Shown: piece after piece, positions 8,228 through 17,541 of the stretch | Layout: each line of letters opens with the position of its first letter | Numbering within the stretch: position 1 is the first letter of the stretch | Origin: Pseudomonas syringae | Lineage (GTDB): Bacteria; Pseudomonadota; Gammaproteobacteria; Pseudomonadales; Pseudomonadaceae | Length of the DNA stretch: 64,000 bases | Assembly (NCBI RefSeq): GCF_001698815.1 | Contig: NZ_LGSI01000049.1 | Location: 1-64,000, forward strand | Direction: 5' to 3' | Position numbers and translations under genes: made by a program | The notes under the pieces: generated by a model | Told to the model about the DNA's origin: nothing | The model's database searches: none | The model's input: only the letters and a program-made list of their open reading frames with translations

Positions 8228-9709
8228 ATGAGCGAATCAGCCAGTGGGAAAATCGGTCTTGCAGCCTTGCCTGATCAAGTTGCCCTGCCTGTTGCGCAAA
8301 TAAAACAGTCTCACGACCTGGCGCTGGGAGTTGATGATGTGGGTGATAACGGCGCACTGGCGGTTGTGCCGATAGTTGCTGCGCTGGAGATCGGTGATTC
8401 CATGACCTTACACTGGAAAGGTTTCTATGACGGTATTGCGCTGATCGACTGGTCCGGTAAATTTACGTTCGATGATTCAAATACCAAAGGTCCTGCGCTG
8501 TTTAGCATAGAACGCTCACATGTATTAATTATTGAAGACGGTTATGCCGAAATAAACTATCAGATAGATTTCGCAAGCGGCGTTCAATCCGATGAGTCGC
8601 CAACGCAAACAGTGCACATCGTGCCGCCTGTCGCCGAACGTCTCCAGGCCCCTTATATCGACGGCCACGACTCAAACCAGCCGATAGATCCCGGGCGTTA
8701 TCCCGAAGGCATCACTGTGCAATTCGCGGCTTATCCCGGCATGCAGCTTGACGATCATGTCGTGCTCTACGGGGATGGCGTTCGAGACGCTGGCAGCGTC
8801 GTCATGGCATTGCGCATTGAAGCCTCGCATATTGAAGCTGGCGCGGTAGCGTTTTCAATTGGCCCCGAATGGCTACAAGCCAATCAAGGCGAAAAAGTGG
8901 AGGTTTTCTATCAGTACGCGCGGCCCGGTGTTGCTGCGACCAGCGAAGCATTGAGCCTCAGCGTGCTGCTACCTTTGGATCTGCCGCCTGCCGTGGTGGA
9001 GAAGGCGCAGGCCGAGGGCCTTCCCGGCCAGAACGAGGGCTATTTGCTTGCACGCGACGCGACGTCGGGCGTCTATGTCAACGTCAGCGAGTCAGTCCTG
9101 CTTGGGGAAAACGATGACCTCGAAGTGCATTGGCAGGGTCATCCCTCTGGCGGGCGGCATATTGCGCAGACGCCGGTCAGTCCCGACGTCAGGACACGTT
9201 TCTTGGTGCCAGCCAGCGCGGTTGCGGCCAATATGGGCGGGGACAGCAAGCGTTTCGACGTGTTCTACCGCTTTACACCCTTCAACGGGCACGCCCAGGA
9301 TTCCCGACCCTTTCATTTACATATCCGGCCGCTGGATCAGGAGCGGTACCCGATTATCCAGTGGCCCAGGTTGGCGGGCGCCGCCACGTTGTCTTTGAAA
9401 ACCGTGGCGGCCAGTGGTGAAGATCTGCAGCTTGGCTTATGGCCATTTATGGCTGAAGGGCAGCTGGTCACCATTGAGGCGAGTGGCGTGGCCGCTACCG
9501 GCGCACCGACCCGAATCACTGTCCGCGATGCGCAGGGCGTATCGAAAACGGAGATGACCCAAAGAAAAGTGATGAGCAAGTTAGCCCTGGGGTTTCTGCG
9601 GACATTGAAGCTCAATGAGTACATCACCGTGACCCCGCAAATCAGTTTTGATGGTGGAGATACCTTTTTTGGGCTGGCAAGCAATAACGGCGTGAAGCTT
9701 GTTGATTGA
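8228..9709 (+). CDS. Ig-like-domain protein A of the RHS island
   Basis: 493 aa. The ATG at 8228 (MSESASGKIG) has GGAG eight bases upstream. Several beta-sandwich-like units of about 100 residues can be seen, each with the phrases xGDSMTLHWKG, LEVHWQGHP or VFYRFTPFNG, in the style of bacterial Ig-like repeats. No signal peptide or membrane segment. The last 120 residues (YPIIQWPRLAG ... VKLVD) align with the end of the protein at 27074 (LPIIQCEDRTG ... ITLVD), so the two are paralogues. It begins the plus-strand operon: the next gene starts 38 bp after its stop, followed by three P47-like genes and RHS-2. Function unknown; a structural or carrier role beside the RHS protein is only inference. 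Confidence 0.75.
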   Translation: MSESASGKIGLAALPDQVALPVAQIKQSHDLALGVDDVGDNGALAVVPIVAALEIGDSMTLHWKGFYDGIALIDWSGKFTFDDSNTKGPALFSIERSHVLIIEDGYAEINYQIDFASGVQSDESPTQTVHIVPPVAERLQAPYIDGHDSNQPIDPGRYPEGITVQFAAYPGMQLDDHVVLYGDGVRDAGSVVMALRIEASHIEAGAVAFSIGPEWLQANQGEKVEVFYQYARPGVAATSEALSLSVLLPLDLPPAVVEKAQAEGLPGQNEGYLLARDATSGVYVNVSESVLLGENDDLEVHWQGHPSGGRHIAQTPVSPDVRTRFLVPASAVAANMGGDSKRFDVFYRFTPFNGHAQDSRPFHLHIRPLDQERYPIIQWPRLAGAATLSLKTVAASGEDLQLGLWPFMAEGQLVTIEASGVAATGAPTRITVRDAQGVSKTEMTQRKVMSKLALGFLRTLKLNEYITVTPQISFDGGDTFFGLASNNGVKLVD

Positions 9710-9747
9710 ATGTTCAACGGCTCGGACCGTTCATGGAGGAAAAGGCG

Positions 9748-12177
9748 ATGAGACTTACAGTTGAAGCACTACTAGCCGAGATGCGCAAAGAGCCATTTAC
9801 AGTTGGCTGGAATGCGATCGTAGCCTATGACAGAGCCAAGACCAACAAGGTGCTGGCGCAGGAATATATAGAACGGTTCTCTACGGAATCCTATTTTCCG
9901 CCGTTAAATGGCCCCGTCCCTACAACAGAGAGTGAAATTGAGTGGGTCTATGACTATATCGTGGACGCGCCACGGCTTTCGTTTGAAAACGCCAATATTA
10001 CCGAATCAAGAGCGATGCTGACCATGAAGGTCCTGGGCGGCACACAACTTTCCGTGGCAACAGAATCAGGGCGTGCAGCCACCGTGGTCCGGGTGGCCGC
10101 TTACGATTCGCTGCAAGGGCCTTTACTCACCATGATTATCAATCTCATGTTGGCTGAGGGCAGTGTCAATAGTCTTGGCCAGGTAGCGCTTGATCTTAAA
10201 ACGGGTCAGTCGCCGTTGCTGTATTTCTTTGGCCCCACCAAAAACCAGCGAGAGAAGGGCGGGGCGTTCATGTTGAACAAGTTCAAGTCGCTGGAGCCAT
10301 TGATTACAATTTTTGTGCTTAATGAAATAGGCAAACAGGATGACCAGTTCCTTAAACCCAAATATTTTACCTTCAGGACTCATCCTGAGCCGGGCGCCAG
10401 CGTCGCTCGTGCGGCTAATTTTGGCGAAGGGGCGGTTTTGAACTTCATTAGCATGGATGATGAGAATAATGGAACAATTCCTGCGACCAACGACGATTTG
10501 AAGTATCTGATCCCTGCAGGTAATTATTCCGCTTCAACGTTTCTTGGGCAGGATTTCATGTTAAGAAGGATTGTGGTCGAAGGCTTCAAGAAAATGACAC
10601 TAGGCCTCCACTACGTGACAACTGGCGAGCCTGGAAGCTTCATTGAGAGCATAAAGCTGACCACCGGTGTATATACCAGTAAGCCGATTTCTACCTCACT
10701 GCCAAACTTCTCCAACCTGAGCCTGGATGGCTTCAATTTGTCCATGGGTGACGTATATGAGGGTTTTACGCTAACTGTCGTTAGAGACAGTGGCCTTTAT
10801 AAAATCCATTGGAAGAGAAACGCTTTACAGAACTGCTCCGTAACGCCTGGCGGTCAAAGTAAACTTGACGGCACTCTTATGGCTTCATGGGAACTCACGC
10901 AACAATTCAAATTCACCCTGCGCGACGCAGCCGGAGAATTGGCCCTGGAACCTGTCGAAGATGGCAAGTTTCGCCAGTTTAAAGTTGCTCCAGCCGGTAG
11001 TTGGCCACCTGTTGTCGAGGAAAACTTCGCGGAAATTGCCGAGTTTCTTGAAGGTGAGCTCGCTGCAGCGCTGGAGAACTGGATACCTCTGTTTACTTCC
11101 GCAGTTGAGGAAGTCGATGTCTTCAGACTCAACAGTCTGTTATTCAAAACCGATAACGTTGTGCGCTTTAACAGCGCCCATTCGCCAGGCGACCTGGCGC
11201 TGTTTGGAGAACTTGCGCCCCATCTCGACGAATTCTCCATTCTCCCGTTGGAGCCTGTCATGGGGGCTGGCGCCACGATGACTTTAAATACCGAGCCACG
11301 CGGTGTCACAGGGGTGAGTTGGGACGTGGTAAATATTGAAGGGGGCTCCGGTAACCCGGGAAAAATAGTCAGCGGCACGGCGCCCGGCACCGGTGTTTAT
11401 ACCGCGCCACCACAAAGCGACATCGAGGGTTTCTTTCTCCGGGTGCGAGTCATCGCAACGAAAGGTGAGTTTCGCAGCTCTGCTCTGGTGACGATTGTCA
11501 CCCGATCAATTGCTATCAATCCCATGGTTCAGTTCTGCAATGCCCGGAAACCAGGCGGGGAGGTGCAGAGCCGTGAGGTCGCCGCAGGAACTTTGGGCGT
11601 TGCTGCAGGCTTGCAATGGACTGTCGCCGGTAACACCGGGTCAACGGTAGTGGAAAGCACGCTTGAGGGCGGCGACCATACCTTCATTGCCTGTGAGGAA
11701 TCTGATGATAACGCTTTGGCTTATACCCTCGACGAAATAGTAGTAACGGATCCGGTATATGGCAGCGAGTCAAGTTGGGTTCTGGTGATACACAAAGCCC
11801 CCACTGGCGAAATCCTGATAGATAACACCGTGTCGCTGCCGCCAAATAAAGTAAAACTGGTGCTCGACGGCGGCGCAGGTCCTATGCCAGACGTGATATG
11901 GACACTGTTGAAAGGCAGTGGCTCTTTCGAGGCGAGCGATGAAGAGGGGGTATTTACAATCGATCCTGACGGATCCTTTCGCTTTGCACTGATAACCGCT
12001 TTGGTGAAAGCCCCCAGTCCGGCATGGCCAGATATGACGGCCCATTTTATCTTGCCCCTGCCGCTGGTTGATATTCCGACTTTGGTAACTGCGTTGGAAA
12101 AATCGTCGATCTACTTTAAATCCGTCGCTCGCCTGGGTATGGACGAAGCGGCCCGCGTCGCTGGACTGGATAGGTGA
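9748..12177 (+). CDS. P47/TULIP-like protein 1 with C-terminal Ig-like domains
   Basis: 809 aa. GGAGG eight bases before the ATG at 9748 fixes the start. The N-terminal half (about 1-455) opens with GWNAIVAYDRAKTNKVLAQE, shared with the next two genes. It resembles the GWD-x-V...N start of clostridial P47/OrfX2 proteins, which have a tubular lipid-binding (TULIP) fold; this is from memory and unverified. Around 458 is the paralogue-conserved FRLNSLLF...GDLALFG motif. Then come about three Ig-like domains, the first closing with GVYTAPP and ALVTIV strands (Big_2-like). No signal peptide. Second gene of the operon. OrfX/P47 proteins accompany botulinum-type and mosquitocidal toxins, so a place next to an RHS gene is suggestive, not proof. 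Confidence 0.6.
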   Translation: MRLTVEALLAEMRKEPFTVGWNAIVAYDRAKTNKVLAQEYIERFSTESYFPPLNGPVPTTESEIEWVYDYIVDAPRLSFENANITESRAMLTMKVLGGTQLSVATESGRAATVVRVAAYDSLQGPLLTMIINLMLAEGSVNSLGQVALDLKTGQSPLLYFFGPTKNQREKGGAFMLNKFKSLEPLITIFVLNEIGKQDDQFLKPKYFTFRTHPEPGASVARAANFGEGAVLNFISMDDENNGTIPATNDDLKYLIPAGNYSASTFLGQDFMLRRIVVEGFKKMTLGLHYVTTGEPGSFIESIKLTTGVYTSKPISTSLPNFSNLSLDGFNLSMGDVYEGFTLTVVRDSGLYKIHWKRNALQNCSVTPGGQSKLDGTLMASWELTQQFKFTLRDAAGELALEPVEDGKFRQFKVAPAGSWPPVVEENFAEIAEFLEGELAAALENWIPLFTSAVEEVDVFRLNSLLFKTDNVVRFNSAHSPGDLALFGELAPHLDEFSILPLEPVMGAGATMTLNTEPRGVTGVSWDVVNIEGGSGNPGKIVSGTAPGTGVYTAPPQSDIEGFFLRVRVIATKGEFRSSALVTIVTRSIAINPMVQFCNARKPGGEVQSREVAAGTLGVAAGLQWTVAGNTGSTVVESTLEGGDHTFIACEESDDNALAYTLDEIVVTDPVYGSESSWVLVIHKAPTGEILIDNTVSLPPNKVKLVLDGGAGPMPDVIWTLLKGSGSFEASDEEGVFTIDPDGSFRFALITALVKAPSPAWPDMTAHFILPLPLVDIPTLVTALEKSSIYFKSVARLGMDEAARVAGLDR

Positions 12178-12182
12178 TTATC

Positions 12183-14543
12183 ATGAGTAATCGATCGGTA
12201 GCCAGTATCCTGGCCAAGCTTAATGAACGTTCGCAGTCCAATGGCTGGAATGCCATTGTTGCCTACGATAAAACCTGTGCGAATACATTACTGGCACAGG
12301 AATACATTTCCAGGTTCAGTGCCGACAGCTACCTCACGCCCATCACTGCAAAGGTTCCTTCTACGCAGGACGAGCATGAGTATGTAGTGGATTTCGTGCT
12401 TGACCGTCCGCGACTGTCATTCGAGAAAGCCTCGGTTAAATTTTCAACGGCGAAGTTGGTGGTGAAAGTCGTTGGCGGGTTGCACCTCACTACCCGCGAG
12501 CCCTTGGGCAAGCCTGAAGAATTGATCAGTCTGGCTGCTTACGACACCTTGGGCGGGCCTGAATTGCGGATGGGTATGTCCTTGAATGTGTTATTGGGCA
12601 CCGTTGATATCGAGGGGCGCATCGCGTTTGACCTGTCCAAGGGAACGGAAATCACCTTGACCTACTCGCAGGATCCGGACAAGCGTCGACTGGGGGGTGA
12701 ATTTTTTCGGGCCTATTTCGAAAAGCTGCCTGACGAGCAGAAAATATTTGTCCTCAATGAGATCAAAAGTTCGGAGGCGCAGTACCTGAATCCTGCCAAT
12801 GTCCAGATCCGCACCCAGTCCGTTGCTCTTGGTGCAGGCGACGACGAAATGGATGATGGTTCAGGCGCAATCCTGCTGTTCATTACCATGAAGGGTGAGG
12901 ACTACGGCACGTTTCCGGAAGCCGACGCCGGATTGGCGTATTTGATTCCCGATGATGCTGCAACTCCCTGTACGACCGCGATTCTGCTGGACAATGCATT
13001 CTTCATGCGCAAGTTCGTGGAGGAGGGTTTTCGGCTGATGACGCAATCGACGGAACCCTGCGAAATTGAAACCACCTACACAGACCCTGACGCAGGGTTT
13101 GTTGCCAGCATGAGCCTCGTGAAAGGGACACGCAAAGGGCCGGGAGTAATCTTTTCGCTCCCCCATATCCCCTCTCTCCGTCTGGGTGGGCTTGACACGC
13201 CGATGGCCGAGCAAGACACCAGTGGGCAACTGGCGGGCAGCGCCAGCTTTACGCTGACCTTTGAGGGTGATGCCTTCACCATGGAGTGGACGGGGCAAAA
13301 GCCCCAGGACATCACCATCAGGACAGAAGGCGACGTGACACACACCTTTCCGTTGCCCGCGTTCTGGATGTGGCGCAGACGCTATGTCTTCCACATTGAT
13401 GAGGCTTCCAATGACATGACATGGGTCCCCGCGCCCGAGGGTGACCAGACTTACTACAAGGTAACCCCGGGTGACTATGCAGGGATTGTGGGTGTGTCCG
13501 AACATTTCGCGGAAATCAGCAGTTATGTCGAGAATCTGTTGTGCGAGCAACTGCAAAGCTGCGTGGACGACTTTGTCTCGCCATTGAAGAATGTGGACGT
13601 ATTTCGGCTGAACAGCATCTTGTTCAGGGAACATCATGTCATGCGTTCGGTGAACGCCTATTTGCCCGGTGACGTCATTATTTTCGGAACCACCGGCGCC
13701 GACGTCTCGGCGTTCATTCTCAGTCCTGTTGAACCGCTGTCAGGGCCGGGCGAAGGCGTGCAGTTTGCCGTGTCGCCTCCGACCACCGGACTCGAATGGG
13801 ATGTAGCGCTTGTTCCCGGCAGTGCTGGAAAGCCTGGCATTTTCGACGCTGAAACGCTGATCTACACCGCACCGCAAGCCGCTGACATCGAGGGTTTTTT
13901 CAGCCGTGTCAAAGTCACTGCCAAAAAGGGCGGGTATTCGAGTTCCGCGCTGGTGACCGTGGTGGTTCGGGATATTTCCTTCAATCCATTGGTAGCGGTG
14001 TGCGGGGTCGGGGAAAGACGTGAAATGTCGGCTCGGGGCAGGATGCCTGGCACGCTTGAATGGTCAATCGCCGGGCCGGAAACGGGATCGGATATTGTGC
14101 CGAGCAGCCTCCCGGAAGGCGATCACACCTACATTGCTCCTCCTCAGGTGGATAAACCGGCTTCGCTCTTTACGGTGGAAGAAGTTCAAGTGAAGCAAGG
14201 CGCAATGATCTATTCGTCATACGTGCTGGTCATTCACCGGCCTGCCATCGGTTTTATTACTATCAAGGAGGATGCGGAGCTGGAAGAAGGGCAACTGCAA
14301 CTACAGGTAGATATCGGCAACGGGCCTGTTGTGGGCCTCAACTGTACGTGGACGCTCAAAGGCAGCGGGAACGTCGATGCTGCAACAGGCCTTTATACCG
14401 CTGATCCAGCAAGTCCACATCGCTTTTCGTTGATCACTGTGGAAGTTGAACCGCCGCCGGGTTTCCCCAGTGCCGGAGCATTCATCATTTTGCCCGTGCC
14501 GTACGTTGACTGGAAAACTATCAAGGAATTGCCCGATAAGTAA
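12183..14543 (+). CDS. P47/TULIP-like protein 2 with C-terminal Ig-like domains
   Basis: 786 aa from the ATG at 12183, with AGGTG six bases upstream inside the end of the previous gene; the gap between the genes is 5 bp, so translation is likely coupled. The architecture is the same as protein 1. The opening is NGWNAIVAYDKTCANTLLAQ, the N-terminal region is about 460 residues, then come the FRLNSILF motif and Ig-like domains with LIYTAPQ and SALVTVVV strands. Similarity to protein 1 runs end to end at moderate identity, so the duplication is not recent. No secretion signal is seen. The P47-like label rests on the same motif comparison as for protein 1. Confidence 0.6.
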   Translation: MSNRSVASILAKLNERSQSNGWNAIVAYDKTCANTLLAQEYISRFSADSYLTPITAKVPSTQDEHEYVVDFVLDRPRLSFEKASVKFSTAKLVVKVVGGLHLTTREPLGKPEELISLAAYDTLGGPELRMGMSLNVLLGTVDIEGRIAFDLSKGTEITLTYSQDPDKRRLGGEFFRAYFEKLPDEQKIFVLNEIKSSEAQYLNPANVQIRTQSVALGAGDDEMDDGSGAILLFITMKGEDYGTFPEADAGLAYLIPDDAATPCTTAILLDNAFFMRKFVEEGFRLMTQSTEPCEIETTYTDPDAGFVASMSLVKGTRKGPGVIFSLPHIPSLRLGGLDTPMAEQDTSGQLAGSASFTLTFEGDAFTMEWTGQKPQDITIRTEGDVTHTFPLPAFWMWRRRYVFHIDEASNDMTWVPAPEGDQTYYKVTPGDYAGIVGVSEHFAEISSYVENLLCEQLQSCVDDFVSPLKNVDVFRLNSILFREHHVMRSVNAYLPGDVIIFGTTGADVSAFILSPVEPLSGPGEGVQFAVSPPTTGLEWDVALVPGSAGKPGIFDAETLIYTAPQAADIEGFFSRVKVTAKKGGYSSSALVTVVVRDISFNPLVAVCGVGERREMSARGRMPGTLEWSIAGPETGSDIVPSSLPEGDHTYIAPPQVDKPASLFTVEEVQVKQGAMIYSSYVLVIHRPAIGFITIKEDAELEEGQLQLQVDIGNGPVVGLNCTWTLKGSGNVDAATGLYTADPASPHRFSLITVEVEPPPGFPSAGAFIILPVPYVDWKTIKELPDK

Positions 14544-14579
14544 CCGGCTCGCGCTCATCCATTCACAGGAGTGTCAGTT

Positions 14580-17525
14580 ATGCTTTCCAATTCATTAGAC
14601 AGCCTGCTCGTCCGGCTTGAACAAGGAAATGTGATGTCCGGATGGGGAGCCATTTTGACATTCGGTCGAACGGAGTTAAATCGTCTTATCAAAGAGCAAT
14701 ATATTCGGGGCTTTGAAGGCTTGCAGTTTTTGCTGCCCTTCAGCGAAACGTTCCCGGTGGGTAATATTGGAGATAATAGTGAGCAGGTTGAACTTCGGGG
14801 TATTGTCCTGGGTGTGCCGACACTTTCCTTTGAGTCAGCGTCGCTGAACGAAGCCGTGTTAACCGTAACCATGAGTATTGTCGGTGGCACGTTTACGAGC
14901 TTCAGGCACGCAGCAGGTGTTCCGCCAAGCGTGTTGAGTTCGTTCAATATCAGTGAAGTGATGGGTTTCAATGTCAGCATGCAAGCCAGTGTCAACAGTA
15001 TGATTGGCGAAGTTGACAGCAGTGGCGTCGTTACGCTGGATTTAACCCTGAGCAGCGAAGTTACTTGTAATCTGGGCAGTGTTAAAAAAGTCCAGGACCA
15101 GATCGGCGAATATTTTCAGCGTTATTTCGTCGGCCAGCAAAACTCACAGCGCCGCTTTGTGCTCGGGATGCTGAAACTTGATAACTACAACCCGTTGAGC
15201 CCGACAAGGTTTGCGATTCGGGTGCAACGCGCTCCCGGTGCTGATCAACGTCTGGCCGCCAACTTTGGTGACGGGGCCGTGGTCGTGTTTATCAGGCTGA
15301 AAGTACAGGATGGCGAGTCCATGCCGGGTACGCCGATCGAAGGTTCCGGTTTCCCCTATCTGATTCCCGATGACCAGACCGATGGCTTGCCTTTGTATTC
15401 GGCCGCCCTGATGGTTGATCAGCGACTGCGACCTTTGGTCGATGAGGAGCAACTTGATCTTCTCAAAAGCCTGATTTTCCCTAATCAGAATAGGTTCGAT
15501 GAGGTCAGTCGGCATGAGCCACATGACCTGGCGATCTTTGGCAACATCAGAGAATCGTCAAGCTCAGTGAGCATTCAGCCTTCCGCTGTGATGCTCGGCG
15601 CTGAGCAGGAGCAGACATTCGTTGCCCGGCGTAACGATGGCTCAGTAGTTGCCAATGTGCAGTGGGCTGTAAGAAGCCCGGATTTTCCCGGTTCTCAGGG
15701 CCGGATAACGTCAAGCGGTGGGGTGTACACCGCCAATGCCCAATCAACCATGTACAGGAATCGCCTGCCCATGGTGGTGACGGCAAGCTATTACCAGGAG
15801 GGGGAAGAGCAGAAGGCGTCGGCTTTGGTTCACGAGCGTTTCGAGAGCATGTCTGTCGCGCCGCTGGTGCAGATCAGGAGTGGCACAGATAAGACCGCCA
15901 TAGCCATTCGTGCAAGCACTCTGGGGTCAGGGCCGTTGCTATTCAGAATTATTGAACCCGCTGCAGGCGCTCGACTGGAGCCTGTAGACGCCAATCATGA
16001 AAACTATTTCCCACCGCCAGTTGTGCAGCCCGAGGCCATTCTGGTACAAAAAATCCAGATCAGCGATCCGGACGGTGAGCAGGCGATAGCGACCATCGTA
16101 TTGCTGAACAAGCCAAACTATCTGGAACTTGAGCCTTATTATGTGAAAGGGTTGGGCCCACGGGAAACGGTAGAGTTCAAGCAACTGAATGACCAAATCG
16201 ATCCGACCTTGCTTGGCTGGAGCGTTCTGGGCGAGGGCGAAGTGGACGAGGAGAGGGGTATTTTCACGGCGCCCGCAACCCCGACATCAATGATCAGCGT
16301 GGTGGTATGCGAATTGCCCTCGCCCGGCCCGGAATGGCCATCTCAATACGGCTACAGCATCGTCAATCTGCAGCCGCTTGAGACCGAATACATTCCCCCT
16401 CGCTGGGAAAGTCTCCAGGAGTTCTCCATCAGCGCGCCCAATAGCCCTCCAGGTGTATCGGCGCAGGGCTATGCCAACGGTTTTCAGCAGATTCCCATCG
16501 TCATCACCCTGGAAACCAAGACCATCGAAGTCGACGGCCAGCAGCTGCACGTACCGGTCAGCGATGTCGAGTTGTCAACCTTACGCCTGGTGGAAAAGTT
16601 CAGTGACGGCCATGTCAGGTTTATCGATGATCTTCAGGAGGGAATCGAGTACGGCAGTGATCTGCCCTATGCCGCACACACCCGCCCCAATCGATTCAGT
16701 TTGTATTCGGCAACGCTTGCAGGAAAAAATGCCCGGCATGCGCTACCTACGCCTAAAAACAATGGCACTCGCTACCGTGAACTGTATGTCCATATGGCGG
16801 TTGAGGGCAGCAGGACTTTCTATGCAGAATTTCAGGCTGATGACGGGACAACCTGGCGCTCCGATAGCAACATAGGGGGTGAAGGCGAACTCACTGTGCT
16901 CGGGGTTAAACCTCCGGTCCTGAATGCTGCTCATTATGAACTGGTCCGTGACCGCGCCTTCAATGGGCAGGGTAATGATGGTCCCCCTGAAAACCCGGAT
17001 CCTTTCAGTTATTACCTGGATTCAGTTGATTACTGGCATTTGAGCTATATGCGTTTGGGTACATATCCCGTCTTGTTCGCAACATTGAGGGTAGAGAACA
17101 ATACTTCCACTATTCAGTGGGAGAGTGAATATTGTGAAGAAACGTTTTTTAGTTATACCGGGTATGCATTTTATCCCGCCCCCTATAGAGCCAATAACGC
17201 GCCTCCCGACGGATTGTCGTTTGATATTTATTATCGGGCGCTGTTGAGCGTTTCATCGTTAGATGAAGTTGATCGAAGCATTGTATCGGGTAAAGAACCT
17301 TCACCGGGAGAACTGATTGTCAGTCTGCATCGGGTGCCGGATATGAAGTATTGGCATGATGGACTGGCGGGAGGCGATGAACTGAAGAAGTTCAGACGTA
17401 TTCTGGATCGCCCGGTTGTTTTTGTCCTGCTCGATGAAGAAGGTAACCGCCACCGTGTGCAAATTGGATTTGATGCACCGACAATTGACGATAGCCGTAA
17501 TCGGCTGATGCTCACTCTGCAATAG
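14580..17525 (+). CDS. P47-like protein 3, shortened N-domain and extended C-terminus
   Basis: 981 aa. CAGGAG lies nine bases before the ATG at 14580; a GTG at 14571 directly abuts that site and is unlikely. It begins SGWGAILTFGRTELNRLIKE, aligning with the starts of proteins 1 and 2. It lacks roughly 160 residues of their N-terminal region: its VDQRLRPLVDEEQLD is followed almost at once by the LKSLIF...HDLAIFG motif. After Ig-like domains (GVYTANAQ, ASALVHE) it has a C-terminal extension of about 350 residues from PPRWESLQEF, beta-rich with many aromatic residues and no counterpart in the other two. Stop is 16 bp before RHS-2. The divergent end may carry the binding specificity of this member; that is inference. 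Confidence 0.6.
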   Translation: MLSNSLDSLLVRLEQGNVMSGWGAILTFGRTELNRLIKEQYIRGFEGLQFLLPFSETFPVGNIGDNSEQVELRGIVLGVPTLSFESASLNEAVLTVTMSIVGGTFTSFRHAAGVPPSVLSSFNISEVMGFNVSMQASVNSMIGEVDSSGVVTLDLTLSSEVTCNLGSVKKVQDQIGEYFQRYFVGQQNSQRRFVLGMLKLDNYNPLSPTRFAIRVQRAPGADQRLAANFGDGAVVVFIRLKVQDGESMPGTPIEGSGFPYLIPDDQTDGLPLYSAALMVDQRLRPLVDEEQLDLLKSLIFPNQNRFDEVSRHEPHDLAIFGNIRESSSSVSIQPSAVMLGAEQEQTFVARRNDGSVVANVQWAVRSPDFPGSQGRITSSGGVYTANAQSTMYRNRLPMVVTASYYQEGEEQKASALVHERFESMSVAPLVQIRSGTDKTAIAIRASTLGSGPLLFRIIEPAAGARLEPVDANHENYFPPPVVQPEAILVQKIQISDPDGEQAIATIVLLNKPNYLELEPYYVKGLGPRETVEFKQLNDQIDPTLLGWSVLGEGEVDEERGIFTAPATPTSMISVVVCELPSPGPEWPSQYGYSIVNLQPLETEYIPPRWESLQEFSISAPNSPPGVSAQGYANGFQQIPIVITLETKTIEVDGQQLHVPVSDVELSTLRLVEKFSDGHVRFIDDLQEGIEYGSDLPYAAHTRPNRFSLYSATLAGKNARHALPTPKNNGTRYRELYVHMAVEGSRTFYAEFQADDGTTWRSDSNIGGEGELTVLGVKPPVLNAAHYELVRDRAFNGQGNDGPPENPDPFSYYLDSVDYWHLSYMRLGTYPVLFATLRVENNTSTIQWESEYCEETFFSYTGYAFYPAPYRANNAPPDGLSFDIYYRALLSVSSLDEVDRSIVSGKEPSPGELIVSLHRVPDMKYWHDGLAGGDELKKFRRILDRPVVFVLLDEEGNRHRVQIGFDAPTIDDSRNRLMLTLQ

Positions 17526-17541
17526 CTCAACGGAGTCAATG

